Position numbers and translations under genes: made by a program
In this document: positions 1 through 8,076 of the stretch, piece by piece
Numbering within the stretch: the first letter of the stretch is position 1
How the letters are laid out: each line of letters begins with the position of its first letter
DNA from: Treponema sp.
Lineage (GTDB): Bacteria; Spirochaetota; Spirochaetia; Treponematales; Treponemataceae
NCBI GenBank assembly: GCA_017449285.1
Contig: JAFSJX010000008.1
Location: 35,760-99,759 of the forward strand
DNA length: 64,000 nt
Direction: 5' to 3'
Notes under the pieces: model-generated
The model's database searches: none
The model's input: only the letters and a program-made list of their open reading frames with translations
What the model was told of the DNA's origin: nothing

Positions 1-499
1 CCATGTCGAATTTTACCGAGGTATCGCTGTAGGTTATGGTCTTTGTTATCGTTTTATTCAAAGTTGAGTCGTAGACTGGTTCTTTTATCTCTGAACTCCA
101 GTGTACGATTGGAATACAGAAACCTGCGCCTGCATACGGAATAATCTGCTCAAGAATTCCTCTGTCTCCAGTAAACGAGCCGATGGAACGAGCGTACAAA
201 GCACGGGCTCCAGGAGCATACACTTGTGATTTAAAATCGTAATTCCCAAGGATATCTTTGCTTCCAAAGTTTACGTCAACGAACGCCTCGATTCCCAGTC
301 CTTCTACGGGGAACAGGTTCGTTACTCCAAACACAGGCTCAATGTCAAAATGCGAAACACTCTGACTTTCAACATTCCAGTTTGCATAGCCCAGTGAGGC
401 ACGCGCATACATGCCCATACCGTTTGATTTCTTTGCCGCAAACGCCGTTCCAACAGAAATGGTCACGAGTACAGCAAAAACTGCGACTAGTTTTTTCAT
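1..499 (-). CDS. Outer-membrane beta-barrel-like protein, 3' part missing
   Basis: The first 166 codons are present and the C-terminus lies beyond the left edge. The start at 499 follows an AGAGGTG ribosome binding site. The N-terminus is a clear signal peptide (MKKLVAVFAVLVTISVGTAFA, cut before AK). The mature part has alternating aromatic and polar residues (YARASLGYANW, GIEAFVDVNFG), as in outer-membrane barrels or small porin-like proteins of spirochaetes. The family cannot be named from this fragment. It is divergent from nothing nearby; a structured intergenic stretch separates it from tyrA, which runs the same way. An envelope role is inferred from the signal peptide and composition only. 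Confidence 0.7.
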   Translation of the reverse strand, partial: MKKLVAVFAVLVTISVGTAFAAKKSNGMGMYARASLGYANWNVESQSVSHFDIEPVFGVTNLFPVEGLGIEAFVDVNFGSKDILGNYDFKSQVYAPGARALYARSIGSFTGDRGILEQIIPYAGAGFCIPIVHWSSEIKEPVYDSTLNKTITKTITYSDTSVKFDM

Positions 500-547
500 A
501 CAAAACACCTCTTGTTGTTATGATATAGTCATTATAGTTTTTTTTCG

Positions 548-722
548 CCGAAATGTCCATTGCGTGAGCGCTGGGAGGGGTGGCGCAGCCAGTGCGGAAC
601 AACGTGAAGCACCGCGCGTAAGCAAGCCCCGAACATAGCGACCCGAAGCGCAGCGACGGGGCACGCCCAGAATGCGAGTTTCTGAAAGAAACTCGGTAAG
701 CGAACGAAGAGAGCGACGCACG
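548..722. repeat. GC-rich imperfect palindromic intergenic element
   Basis: Non-coding space between tyrA and the left-edge gene. It holds a perfect 9-bp inverted repeat (CGAGTTTCT at 675-683, AGAAACTCG at 687-695) and a CCCCG...CGGGG pair around TAGCGACCC. Read on the minus strand it contains GGGTCGCTA, a core also present near 21600 and 59841. The 675-695 hairpin has no T-run after it on either strand, so a simple terminator is unlikely. Confidence 0.5.
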
Positions 723-724
723 CC

Positions 725-1618
725 CTACTTTTTTACTGTGCGGATTGAGCCCATTTTGAGACGCTGCTCACGGGTGTCGGTCAGCATGGCTTTAAGTTTT
801 TCGCTGTCTTCTTCGGAAATATATTTTTTGAACCGCTCCATCTGTTTTTCAAACCGCTCGATATGGGCGACCAGTTTTTCTTTGTTGGAGATAAAAAGTT
901 CCGTCCAGAGCGGGGCATTTATCATGGCGATGCGTGTCAAATCCTCAAAACTGCCTCCGCCGAACGCAGTAATCTCCGGGTCTTCCGCACTTTCCACCAA
1001 TGCGCTTGCAATCACGTGGCAAAGTTGGCTGGTGAATCCAATTTTGTAGTCATGAATATCACAGGTAGTTTCGGTGATGCGGGTAAAGCCCATTTCGGTG
1101 ACGAGCGCGCGCATAAAGTCAAGGTTTTCTGCCTTGTTAAAATTGCTCTGACACAAAATGTAGTTGTGGTTCACAAAAAATTTCGCGTCAGAGTTTGCAT
1201 AGCCTTCTTTTTCGCCGCCCGCCATCGGATGTCCGATAATAAAATCAACATCGGCTCGAAGAATCTGCGGCATGGATTTTTCAAAAATACCTTTTACGCC
1301 AGAGATGTCGGTTACAATCGAGCCGCTTTTAAAATGGTCTTTATGCTCCTTCATAAATTCCAGCGTGGCATGGGGATACAGGCAGACAAAAACCATGTCG
1401 CAGTGGGGGAGCATCTCCGCCACTTTGTCGCTCGTATAGGTTGCGTCCGCCACACCTTCTGCCATCACTTGCGAAAGACAGGCGGTGCTTCGGTTGCAGG
1501 CGAATATTTTTCCCGTTGCTCCTGCCTGACTCAAAATATTCTGCCGGATTGACTTTGCGAACGAGCCGCCCATAATGCCAAGTCCGACGATTCCGTAAGT
1601 CGCATGTTTTAGTTCCAT
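725..1618 (-). CDS. tyrA: Prephenate dehydrogenase
   Basis: This enzyme oxidatively decarboxylates prephenate to 4-hydroxyphenylpyruvate in tyrosine synthesis, in the cytoplasm. The 297-residue protein opens with a Rossmann GLGIMGG motif at residues 12-18. It has the family motif GHPMAGG at 129-135, which includes the histidine expected to contact prephenate. No chorismate mutase or ACT domain is fused, so this is a monofunctional form. Its ATG overlaps the aroF stop codon by one base (TGATG), implying translational coupling. Both genes lie under one Tyr-codon attenuator, so the last committed step to tyrosine is controlled together with entry into the pathway. An arogenate-specific enzyme is possible but cannot be distinguished here. 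Confidence 0.92.
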   Translation of the reverse strand: MELKHATYGIVGLGIMGGSFAKSIRQNILSQAGATGKIFACNRSTACLSQVMAEGVADATYTSDKVAEMLPHCDMVFVCLYPHATLEFMKEHKDHFKSGSIVTDISGVKGIFEKSMPQILRADVDFIIGHPMAGGEKEGYANSDAKFFVNHNYILCQSNFNKAENLDFMRALVTEMGFTRITETTCDIHDYKIGFTSQLCHVIASALVESAEDPEITAFGGGSFEDLTRIAMINAPLWTELFISNKEKLVAHIERFEKQMERFKKYISEEDSEKLKAMLTDTREQRLKMGSIRTVKK

Positions 1619-2652
1619 CAGATTGTCCTTCCTTCTACAGCGGCATATTTTGCCAGCACTTTCATTACATCATCAAATTGCGTTGGTGTCAAAGACTGTT
1701 CTCCGTCACAGAGGGCTTTTTCGGGATTATTATGCACTTCGATAATCAGTCCGTCCGCGCCGACCGCAACAGCCGCCTTAGCCAGCGTGGGAACCATCCA
1801 TCGGATTCCGCAGGCGTGGCTTGGGTCGATAATTACGGGAAGATGCGTTTCTTTTTTGAGATACGGCACGATACTTAAATCCAAGCAGTTGCGCGTGTAG
1901 TTGTCGAATGTGCGGATTCCGCGCTCGCAGAGAATGACGTTTTCGTTTCCGTTTGCCATGATGTATTCCGCGCTCATCAGGAATTCTTTGACCGTCGCGC
2001 TTAGCCCGCGCTTTAAGAGAATCGGATTTTTGAGTTTGCCGACTTCTTTGAGCAAGTCAAAATTCTGCATGTTGCGCGCGCCAATCTGAATGATGTCCAC
2101 GTCCTCAAAAAGCGGAATTTGGTTGATTGCCATAAGTTCAGTGACAATCGGAAGACCCGTTTCCTTGCGGGCGATTTTAAGCAATTCCAGTCCGTCCGCG
2201 CCGAGTCCCTGGAAAGAGTAGGGGGAAGTACGCGGTTTGAATGCGCCACCACGCAAAAACCGTGCGCCACTTTTTTTGACCGCTTTTGCAACTGCGATAA
2301 TCTGCTCTTCTGTTTCAACGGAACAGGGACCTGCCATAACTGCGCATGTCTTTCCGTCACCGATGTTCGCGCCCAATGTGCTGTCTGCCTTTGACGGAAC
2401 GCGTACCACAGTGTCTGCGGGGTGGAACGAGCGACTTGCCTGCTTGTACGGTGCTTTTACCCGCTGTGCGCTCTCAACAATTTCGTTTGCAAGGAGTTCT
2501 TCGGGCGTAATCCGGCTTGTGTCGCCAATCAATCCTAGAATCGTTACGTCCGCGCCTTTTGACTCGTGCAAATCAAGTCCGCGAGCCTTCAGGTTGCTTT
2601 TCAGTTCGTCTACCTTTTCTGGTGACGCGTCGTTTTTCAATACAACAATCAT
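1618..2652 (-). CDS. aroF: 3-deoxy-7-phosphoheptulonate synthase (type I-beta)
   Basis: This enzyme condenses phosphoenolpyruvate and erythrose-4-phosphate to DAHP, the first step of the shikimate pathway. It is 344 residues long. Residues 1-70 form a small ferredoxin-like regulatory domain of the kind found on Thermotoga-type enzymes, where it binds Tyr/Phe. The TIM barrel follows, with GPCSVE at 108-113 and LRGGAFKPRTSPYSF at 133-147 (metal and PEP binding). Later motifs include DPSHACG near residue 280. It is the first gene of a two-gene operon with tyrA. It probably combines feedback inhibition with transcription attenuation by the leader at 2712-2931. The allosteric effector is inferred from the family. 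Confidence 0.93.
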   Translation of the reverse strand: MIVVLKNDASPEKVDELKSNLKARGLDLHESKGADVTILGLIGDTSRITPEELLANEIVESAQRVKAPYKQASRSFHPADTVVRVPSKADSTLGANIGDGKTCAVMAGPCSVETEEQIIAVAKAVKKSGARFLRGGAFKPRTSPYSFQGLGADGLELLKIARKETGLPIVTELMAINQIPLFEDVDIIQIGARNMQNFDLLKEVGKLKNPILLKRGLSATVKEFLMSAEYIMANGNENVILCERGIRTFDNYTRNCLDLSIVPYLKKETHLPVIIDPSHACGIRWMVPTLAKAAVAVGADGLIIEVHNNPEKALCDGEQSLTPTQFDDVMKVLAKYAAVEGRTI

Positions 2653-2711
2653 GTTCTTCTCCCATAAAAACTCTGCGCCGCTGGAAAATCGAGCGGGCAG
2701 TAGCCGTGCAT

Positions 2712-2741
2712 AAAAAAAGGACTCCCGCTTTCGGAAGTCCT
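2712..2741 (-). terminator. Attenuator terminator upstream of aroF
   Basis: On the minus strand AGGACTTCC pairs with GGGAGTCCT (9 bp, one G-T) around a GAAAGC loop, and seven T follow at once. It sits between the leader peptide and aroF, so it ends transcription before the structural genes unless it is disrupted. Bases 2730-2738 in its upstream arm and loop are perfectly complementary to 2792-2800. Confidence 0.9.
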
Positions 2742-2775
2742 CATTATTGCCTTAGTATCTTAGCAACATACACTG

Positions 2776-2853
2776 TCAACGACAGCGCGAAACTTCCGAA
2801 CACATACGAGAAAAATAATAATAACCATAATAGAGGTAAGCCTGCATGGTCAT
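2776..2853 (-). CDS. Tyrosine-rich leader peptide of the aroF-tyrA attenuator
   Basis: A 25-codon open frame starts ATG-ACC-ATG at 2853 and ends in TGA at 2776. It contains YLYYGYYYF, that is six Tyr codons and one Phe within nine codons. An AGGA lies about 12 bases upstream of the first ATG. The frame lies between a strong promoter (2902-2931) and an intrinsic terminator (2712-2741) in front of aroF-tyrA. This is the layout of ribosome-mediated attenuation leaders such as pheL and trpL. Stalling on Tyr codons would place the ribosome just short of 2800-2792, leaving that segment free to form the antiterminator. The peptide probably has no other function. Confidence 0.85.
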   Translation of the reverse strand: MTMQAYLYYGYYYFSRMCSEVSRCR

Positions 2854-2901
2854 CAGAGATTTTTTTCCTGTCGTGCCGAAAGCATTGCTATTCATAGTGT
2901 T

Positions 2902-2931
2902 ATTGTATACAGAAACAAGCAAACGTGTCAA
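2902..2931 (-). promoter_or_regulatory. Promoter of the aroF-tyrA leader
   Basis: Perfect -35 TTGACA (2926-2931) and -10 TACAAT (2902-2907) with an 18-base spacer. The transcript would start near 2895 and run through the leader peptide. The -35 lies only 7 bases from the stop codon of the TRAP permease upstream. Confidence 0.85.
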
Positions 2932-2937
2932 GCGATT

Positions 2938-4956
2938 TTATTCCGTTGCGGTTTCCGCTTTCTTTTTTCGCATGTTCATCAGCAACTGGAACAGCACGAG
3001 CGCGGCGATAGTCGCAAGACCGATGACATCAGAGCGGCTTTCGGGCAGAATACAAAGCAGTCCGCCAATGACAAACAGAATGCGTTCTGCTACGCTCGTT
3101 CTTCGGAAAGAATAGCCTTCCAGTCCGCTGGAGATGCCGAACATACCGATAAGCGCAGTCACCACAATCCACAGGAGCCCGCCAACAGAAGCGTCAATCA
3201 TAAGCATCTGCGGATTAAAGACGAACATATAGGGGATAATGAACGCGCCAATGGCAAGTTTTGTCGCCTGAAACGCCGTCCGCATTGGTTTTGCTTTTGC
3301 AATAGCCGCTCCTGCGATAGCCGCGAGTGCAACTGGCGGGGTAACGTCTGCGATGATGCCGAAGTAGAACGCGAACATGTGTGCTGCGAGCGGTTCAATG
3401 CCCAGCCCGATGATTGCGCCCGCCGTAATGGTCGATGTAATCAGATAGTTCGCCGTAGTTGGCGCACCCATGCCCAATATGATTGAAGAAATCATCGTCA
3501 GAACAAGCGTAATAAAGATGAATCCGTGCGAAATTGAAATCAATCCCGCGCCAAATTTCAGTCCGATGCCTGTAAGCGTAACAATACCGATAATAATTCC
3601 TGCCATCGCACATGCAATCGCCACGCTGATTATATTGCGGGCAGCAGTACACATAATCTCGATGATGCGGTGGACGGTGAATTCTGGTTTCTTACCTTTC
3701 GTAAGACTTACAAACGAGGTAATAACGCCGATTATCATAACGGAGACAATGCCCATCAATGCGGCATAGACTGCGGTACGACCCATGCACAGAAATATGA
3801 TGATGACTAGAAGTGGCAGAATCATGTAGCCTTTGCGCAGGAAAAGAGGCAGAAATCTAGGAAGATTTTCTTTGGGAAGACCTTTCAGACCCAGTTTTTT
3901 TGCCTCAAGATGGACGGTAATAAAGATGCCCGTAAAATACAGGATTGCAGGAATAATTGCCGCCTTGACGATTTTGATGTAAGGCAATCCAAGGCTTTCT
4001 GCCATCAGGAACGCGGCCGCACCCATAATCGGAGGCATCAGCTGACCTCCCGTACTAGCCGCGGCTTCAACCGCACCCGCAAATTCACCCTTGTAGCCGA
4101 GTTTTTTCATCATCGGAATCGTAAAACTGCCCGAGCCGACCGTATTTGAAACCGAACTTCCTGAAACCGTACCTAAAAGTGCGCTGGAAAGCACCGCTAC
4201 CTTTGCAGGACCTCCCGATGCGCCTCCTGCAATTGCGTTGCACACGTCAATAAAGAACTGACCGATTCCCGTGCTTTCCAAAAGTGCGCCGAACAGAATG
4301 AACAGGAAGATAAAGGTCGAGCAGGCTCCAATCGGTGTTCCCATGATGCCTTCAGTGTTGAAGAACAGATGGCTTACGACACGTTGGAACGAATATCCAC
4401 GGTGATTAAAGAAACCCGGAAGATACGGTCCGATAAATGCGTAGAAAATAAAACTGCACGCAATAATCAGAATCGGAAGCCCGACAATGCGGCGGCAACT
4501 TTCTATCAGCACAAGAATCCCGATTGCGCCTACGGTAATATCAAGCGGGGTGTATGCGCCTGTCCGCCGAACCAAATGCTGAAAGTTGATGACAATATAC
4601 AGCCAGCAGGTTGCGCCGATAGCAGCGAGCAGAATATCGTACCAGGGGAGCGTATTGCGTGGAAGCCGTTTTGTCGCAGGAAAAAGCAAGAAAGCCAGTG
4701 CCTGCACGAACGCAAGGTGACTTGCACGGAGAATTTGTGCCGTAATTTTGCCGGAAAGGGTGGCATATAATTGAAAGAGGACGAATCCTACGGACAGAAT
4801 CACCGTGATGTATTGCCGCCAGCACTTATGCTCACGGTAGGACTGCTCCCTGTCCAAGTCCTTCATCAGTTTTTTCATCTCGTCTTCGTTGGTGGTTGGC
4901 AGCATGCCTTCAACAAAAGTGTTCTCTTTCTTTTTCGTCTTGTTGTTTCCTTTCAC
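2938..4956 (-). CDS. TRAP transporter fused permease (4TM/12TM, TAXI-type)
   Basis: Inner-membrane permease of a TAXI TRAP transporter, moving an organic acid-like solute with an ion gradient. The 672 residues contain a small DctQ-like four-helix part at the N-terminus and a large DctM-like part, with family stretches such as GTVSGSSVSNTVGSGSFTIP and GMGAPTTANYLI. The start is a GTG: GGAGG sits seven bases upstream and no ATG fits better. It is the third gene of a minus-strand operon after the TAXI binding protein and a DUF1850 gene, the usual order for this class. The substrate cannot be read from sequence; glutamate and dicarboxylates are substrates of some characterised relatives. Confidence 0.9.
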   Translation of the reverse strand: MKGNNKTKKKENTFVEGMLPTTNEDEMKKLMKDLDREQSYREHKCWRQYITVILSVGFVLFQLYATLSGKITAQILRASHLAFVQALAFLLFPATKRLPRNTLPWYDILLAAIGATCWLYIVINFQHLVRRTGAYTPLDITVGAIGILVLIESCRRIVGLPILIIACSFIFYAFIGPYLPGFFNHRGYSFQRVVSHLFFNTEGIMGTPIGACSTFIFLFILFGALLESTGIGQFFIDVCNAIAGGASGGPAKVAVLSSALLGTVSGSSVSNTVGSGSFTIPMMKKLGYKGEFAGAVEAAASTGGQLMPPIMGAAAFLMAESLGLPYIKIVKAAIIPAILYFTGIFITVHLEAKKLGLKGLPKENLPRFLPLFLRKGYMILPLLVIIIFLCMGRTAVYAALMGIVSVMIIGVITSFVSLTKGKKPEFTVHRIIEIMCTAARNIISVAIACAMAGIIIGIVTLTGIGLKFGAGLISISHGFIFITLVLTMISSIILGMGAPTTANYLITSTITAGAIIGLGIEPLAAHMFAFYFGIIADVTPPVALAAIAGAAIAKAKPMRTAFQATKLAIGAFIIPYMFVFNPQMLMIDASVGGLLWIVVTALIGMFGISSGLEGYSFRRTSVAERILFVIGGLLCILPESRSDVIGLATIAALVLFQLLMNMRKKKAETATE

Positions 4957-4980
4957 TGTATGCCTCCTTTTTTTTTAGAT

Positions 4981-5493
4981 TTATGGTATATGTCTGCTAA
5001 AAAGATACGTGATTAACGGAACTTTTTTGATTTCCAAAACTAAACTTGTCTGTGGTGCGAACAGCGTCTTTAAAAGAATTTCTTTATCCTGTCCATTTTT
5101 GCTGACAGAGATTGCGTGTTCCGCTATGACCCCCACCGCCATGACCAGCTTTTTCAGTCTGCGGTTCAAATTATTGATGACATAGCCATCATCGGTCACT
5201 TCAAAAAATGCGCCGTCTGTCTCGCTTGCTTCGGGAATGCCCGCTCCATACGAAACAAAAACGGTCTTGCCTAAAACCAACATCCCGCCATCGCACGTGT
5301 AATAATCATGCACACGTCCTTTGTTTACGGAATGGGTATACGAAATAACAAACCCCTTGAGCGCGGCAATAGAAAGCACACGCTCATCAGGAATCTTTCT
5401 GTTGCTGACCGAAACACAGCGAACTGCGGGAACGGTCAGCATCGCGACGGCAAACAGGATGAATGCCGCCACGAAGAAAAGTATTTTTTTCAC
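4981..5493 (-). CDS. DUF1850 protein of the TRAP operon
   Basis: A 170-residue protein with an N-terminal hydrophobic segment (FFVAAFILFAVAMLTVPAVR) that could be an uncleaved anchor or signal peptide, followed by a soluble domain of beta character (GFVISYTHSVNKGRVHDYY, GMLVLGKTVFVSYGAGIPE). The SYTHSVNKG stretch matches the DUF1850 family, whose genes commonly lie between TAXI binding proteins and fused TRAP permeases. It starts 20 bases after the binding-protein gene and ends 24 bases before the permease GTG. An accessory role in the transporter is inferred from this conserved context; no biochemical function is known to me. Confidence 0.75.
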   Translation of the reverse strand: MKKILFFVAAFILFAVAMLTVPAVRCVSVSNRKIPDERVLSIAALKGFVISYTHSVNKGRVHDYYTCDGGMLVLGKTVFVSYGAGIPEASETDGAFFEVTDDGYVINNLNRRLKKLVMAVGVIAEHAISVSKNGQDKEILLKTLFAPQTSLVLEIKKVPLITYLFSRHIP

Positions 5494-5512
5494 TTTCAGA
5501 GTGAAACCAGTT

Positions 5513-6469
5513 TTAGTTGACGTTAAATCCGATTTCTTTGAAGTATTTCACTGCGCCCGGGTGGAACGGAACAGAAACGCCGTTTACCGCTGAGTCAGGA
5601 CGAACTTCCTTGCCCTTTGCGTGTGCTGTGCCAAGGTCATCAAGATGCTCAAAAAGCGTTTTGGTCATTTCGTATACAATCTGCTCGCTCAAGTTTGCGC
5701 TGACTGCCAGCGTTGCCTTGATTGCCAGAGCCTGAATTGTCTCGTCATTGCCATTGTAGGTACCGCCAGGGATGGTCGTCCGTGTGTAGAAATTGTAGCT
5801 GTCGCAGATTTTTGCCGCTTCAGGACCGTTGACAGGAATCAGAACCAGGCCTGCGGTGAATGCGAGTTCCTGCAATGCCGCGTTCGGAATACCCGCTGTG
5901 ACAAAACAAGCATCCAACGTGCCGTTCTGAATACCTTCTGCGGATTCCTTGAAAGACAGATTGTTCTTCTGAATGTCATTAAAAGTAAGACCGTAGCCTT
6001 CCAGAATCTGCTTTGCGTTGAATTCTACGCCAGAACCAGCATCACCGATTGAAACGCGTTTTCCGCGCAGGTCATATACGCTCGTAATGCCGCTGTTCTT
6101 TGCCGCCGCAATCTGCACAACTTCAGGATAAAGCGTTCCGATTGTTGACAAATTGGGAAGAGGCTGTGCGAACATATCGCTGCCGTTGTAAGCATAGTCC
6201 ATAACGTCATTCTGCACGATACCGAATTCTGCTTCTCCCTTGCTGATAAGACGAAGGTTTTCTGCTGATGCGCCGGTTGCCTGTGCGGTTACATTCATGC
6301 CTTGAATGTTGTTGTTCCAGATGTTGGCGATTGCTCCGCCGAACGGATAATACGTGCCGCTTGTGCCACCAGTTGCAAGAATGAAATTCTTGTTAGTCTT
6401 TTTTGTACAGCCGACAAATGATGCGAGAATCAAAAGCCCTGCTGCAACCATCAATACGCTCTTTTTCAT
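5513..6469 (-). CDS. TAXI family TRAP solute-binding lipoprotein
   Basis: Periplasmic substrate-binding component of the TRAP transporter encoded downstream. It is 318 residues long. The N-terminus carries a lipoprotein signal with Cys21 (LASFVGC), so it should be anchored to a membrane. The family signature GGTSGTYYPFGGAIANIW follows soon after, and later ASAENLRLISKGEAEFGIVQ is typical of TAXI proteins. It heads the operon with DUF1850 and the fused permease, and a TATAAT-type promoter lies just upstream. The ligand is unknown. Confidence 0.93.
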   Translation of the reverse strand: MKKSVLMVAAGLLILASFVGCTKKTNKNFILATGGTSGTYYPFGGAIANIWNNNIQGMNVTAQATGASAENLRLISKGEAEFGIVQNDVMDYAYNGSDMFAQPLPNLSTIGTLYPEVVQIAAAKNSGITSVYDLRGKRVSIGDAGSGVEFNAKQILEGYGLTFNDIQKNNLSFKESAEGIQNGTLDACFVTAGIPNAALQELAFTAGLVLIPVNGPEAAKICDSYNFYTRTTIPGGTYNGNDETIQALAIKATLAVSANLSEQIVYEMTKTLFEHLDDLGTAHAKGKEVRPDSAVNGVSVPFHPGAVKYFKEIGFNVN

Positions 6470-6501
6470 GGTAAACCCCTTTTTGAAAAAAATGATACAT
6501 A

Positions 6502-6531
6502 ATTATACAAAGTTCTTTCATATTTATACAA
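6502..6531 (-). promoter_or_regulatory. Promoter of the TRAP operon
   Basis: Minus strand TTGTAT (6526-6531), 18-base spacer, perfect TATAAT (6502-6507), about 32 bases upstream of the TAXI gene ATG. Confidence 0.7.
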
Positions 6532-6581
6532 GGGTTTTGAGGATAGAATTTTGAAATTTTTAGGGGAAGAATATTTGCAGA

Positions 6582-6629
6582 AAGGCTGCCCTTTGTGAGT
6601 TTGTATACCTTTCAGGGCAGCCTTTTTTT
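6582..6629. terminator. Hairpin terminator between uraA and the TRAP operon
   Basis: Perfect 11-bp inverted repeat AAGGCTGCCCT (6582-6592) and AGGGCAGCCTT (6614-6624). The T-run follows on the plus strand, whereas the gene it must terminate (uraA) runs on the minus strand, where TCTGC follows instead. It may still act as a hairpin terminator, or may stop plus-strand antisense reading. Confidence 0.55.
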
Positions 6630-6633
6630 CCAT

Positions 6634-7980
6634 TTATTCCGCGTCTGCTTTTTCGCCACCCAGCATCAGGTTGGTGAGGATTCCCAGAATCAGCGCGCAG
6701 GCTACCGTACGGATTTCCACTTTGCCGAAGCTGATGACCATGCCGCCAACGCCCGTGATGAAAATCACGCTCGCCACGAACAGGTTCTTGTTCTTGTTCA
6801 AATCAACGTACTGGAACATTTTGAAGCCGGAGACCGCGATGAAGCCGTAGAGCGCGATACACACGCCGCCCATTACACAGGCGGGAATCGTCTCCAGAAA
6901 TGCCACGAGCGGGCTAATCATGCTGAACACGATACACAGAATCGCACAGCCCCAGATGGAAATAGTGGAGGCGTTGCGGGTGATTGCCACACAGCCGATT
7001 GATTCGCCGTAAGTCGTGTTCGGACATCCGCCGAAAAGTGTAGACACAAATGTTCCTATGCCGTCGCCAAGCAGGGTTCGGGTAAGTCCGGGGTTCTCAA
7101 TCAAATCTGTGCCGATGATTGCGGAAAGATTTTTGTGGTCGGCAAGATGCTCTGCGAATACAACGAACGCCACAGGCACATACGCCGCAAAAATCGTAAG
7201 CAGGTAGGAAGCCGTCATGCCTTTCAAGCCTTCCGTACCACCCAAGAGGAACGTAAAGGCGGGCAGGGTAAAGTAGCCGGAGAGCGACTTAAAGTTGAGC
7301 GCGGAAAGCGCATCGTAGTTAATCACGATGAGCGAGGGAATGTTTGCGGCGTGCCCGATGAGCGCAAAGATTGTTGCCGTCACATAGCCCGCCATGATGC
7401 CCAGAATGAACGGAATGAGCCGCCCGATTCTCTTTCCGTAGGTGGCGCACAGCATGGTAACGGCAAGCGTCACTAGTCCGCAAATGACCGCCACGTAGGT
7501 GCTTCCGCCTTGTACGCTTGCGGTTGTCAGATTGCTCACGGCGTTTCCTGCAAGGCTCAGTCCGATGATGGCGACCGTAGGACCGATGATGACGGCGGGC
7601 ATCAGTTTTCCAATCCACTGCACGCCACAGAATTTAATCACAAGCGCGATAATCACGTAGACAATGCCTGCCATCGCCGCACCGATAATCAGACCCCAGT
7701 AGCCCACGGTAACGGATGTCGCCCCCGCAAACGCGCTTATCATTGAGCCGATGAATGCGAACGAACTTCCCAAGAACACCGGGCTTGAACTTTTGGTGAA
7801 CAAGAGGTAGATAATCGTACCCACACCCGCGCCGAACAATGCCGCAGAAGCCGTAAGCCCATGTCCCACAATCGCAGGAACGGCAATCGTAGCCGCAATG
7901 ATAGCCAGCAGTTGCTGCAGCGCGAACAAAAAGACCTTGTCCAAACTCGGTCTGTCATGAATGTTGTAAATCAGTTCCAT
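6634..7980 (-). CDS. uraA: Uracil permease (NCS2 family)
   Basis: Inner-membrane nucleobase transporter of 448 residues with the expected 12-14 hydrophobic segments. Family features include GSSFAFIGSM early in the protein, VIGPTVAIIGLSLA, and the NCS2 region PNTTYGESIGCVAITRNAST. The residues EHLADHKNLS are typical of the uracil branch (UraA/PyrP) rather than xanthine permeases. The next gene upstream on the same strand is uracil phosphoribosyltransferase, so import and conversion to UMP are encoded side by side. A GGAG ribosome site precedes the ATG. A short repeat element separates the two genes, so they may or may not be co-transcribed. Confidence 0.9.
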   Translation of the reverse strand: MELIYNIHDRPSLDKVFLFALQQLLAIIAATIAVPAIVGHGLTASAALFGAGVGTIIYLLFTKSSSPVFLGSSFAFIGSMISAFAGATSVTVGYWGLIIGAAMAGIVYVIIALVIKFCGVQWIGKLMPAVIIGPTVAIIGLSLAGNAVSNLTTASVQGGSTYVAVICGLVTLAVTMLCATYGKRIGRLIPFILGIMAGYVTATIFALIGHAANIPSLIVINYDALSALNFKSLSGYFTLPAFTFLLGGTEGLKGMTASYLLTIFAAYVPVAFVVFAEHLADHKNLSAIIGTDLIENPGLTRTLLGDGIGTFVSTLFGGCPNTTYGESIGCVAITRNASTISIWGCAILCIVFSMISPLVAFLETIPACVMGGVCIALYGFIAVSGFKMFQYVDLNKNKNLFVASVIFITGVGGMVISFGKVEIRTVACALILGILTNLMLGGEKADAE

Positions 7981-8007
7981 AAATGTATACTCCTAATTTA
8001 TAAATTC

Positions 8008-8076
8008 CTCACGAAGCCACAGAGACCACAGAGAATTTTCTAAAAAAATCTAGGGTCGCCGTACCTCTGTGATGGC
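8008..8076. repeat. Short element with CACAGAG/CTCTGTG inverted repeat
   Basis: Intergenic, between upp and uraA. It reads CTCACGAAGCCACAGAGACC on the left and CTCTGTGATGG on the right. It resembles in its end sequences the larger elements at 20925-21032 and 24237-24400. Confidence 0.5.

Noticed and set aside
863..1552. Open frame of 229 codons on the plus strand opposite tyrA
   Set aside because: It is the complement of a well-supported gene, lacks a ribosome site, and has no family-like sequence.
2938..6469. Tripartite C4-dicarboxylate TRAP (DctP type)
   Set aside because: The binding protein has the TAXI signature and the permease is a single fused protein with a DUF1850 neighbour, so the TAXI class fits better.
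6582..6629. Riboswitch or sRNA from the 11-bp hairpin
   Set aside because: It is a single simple stem with a T-run and lies at the uraA 3' end; a terminator explains it.
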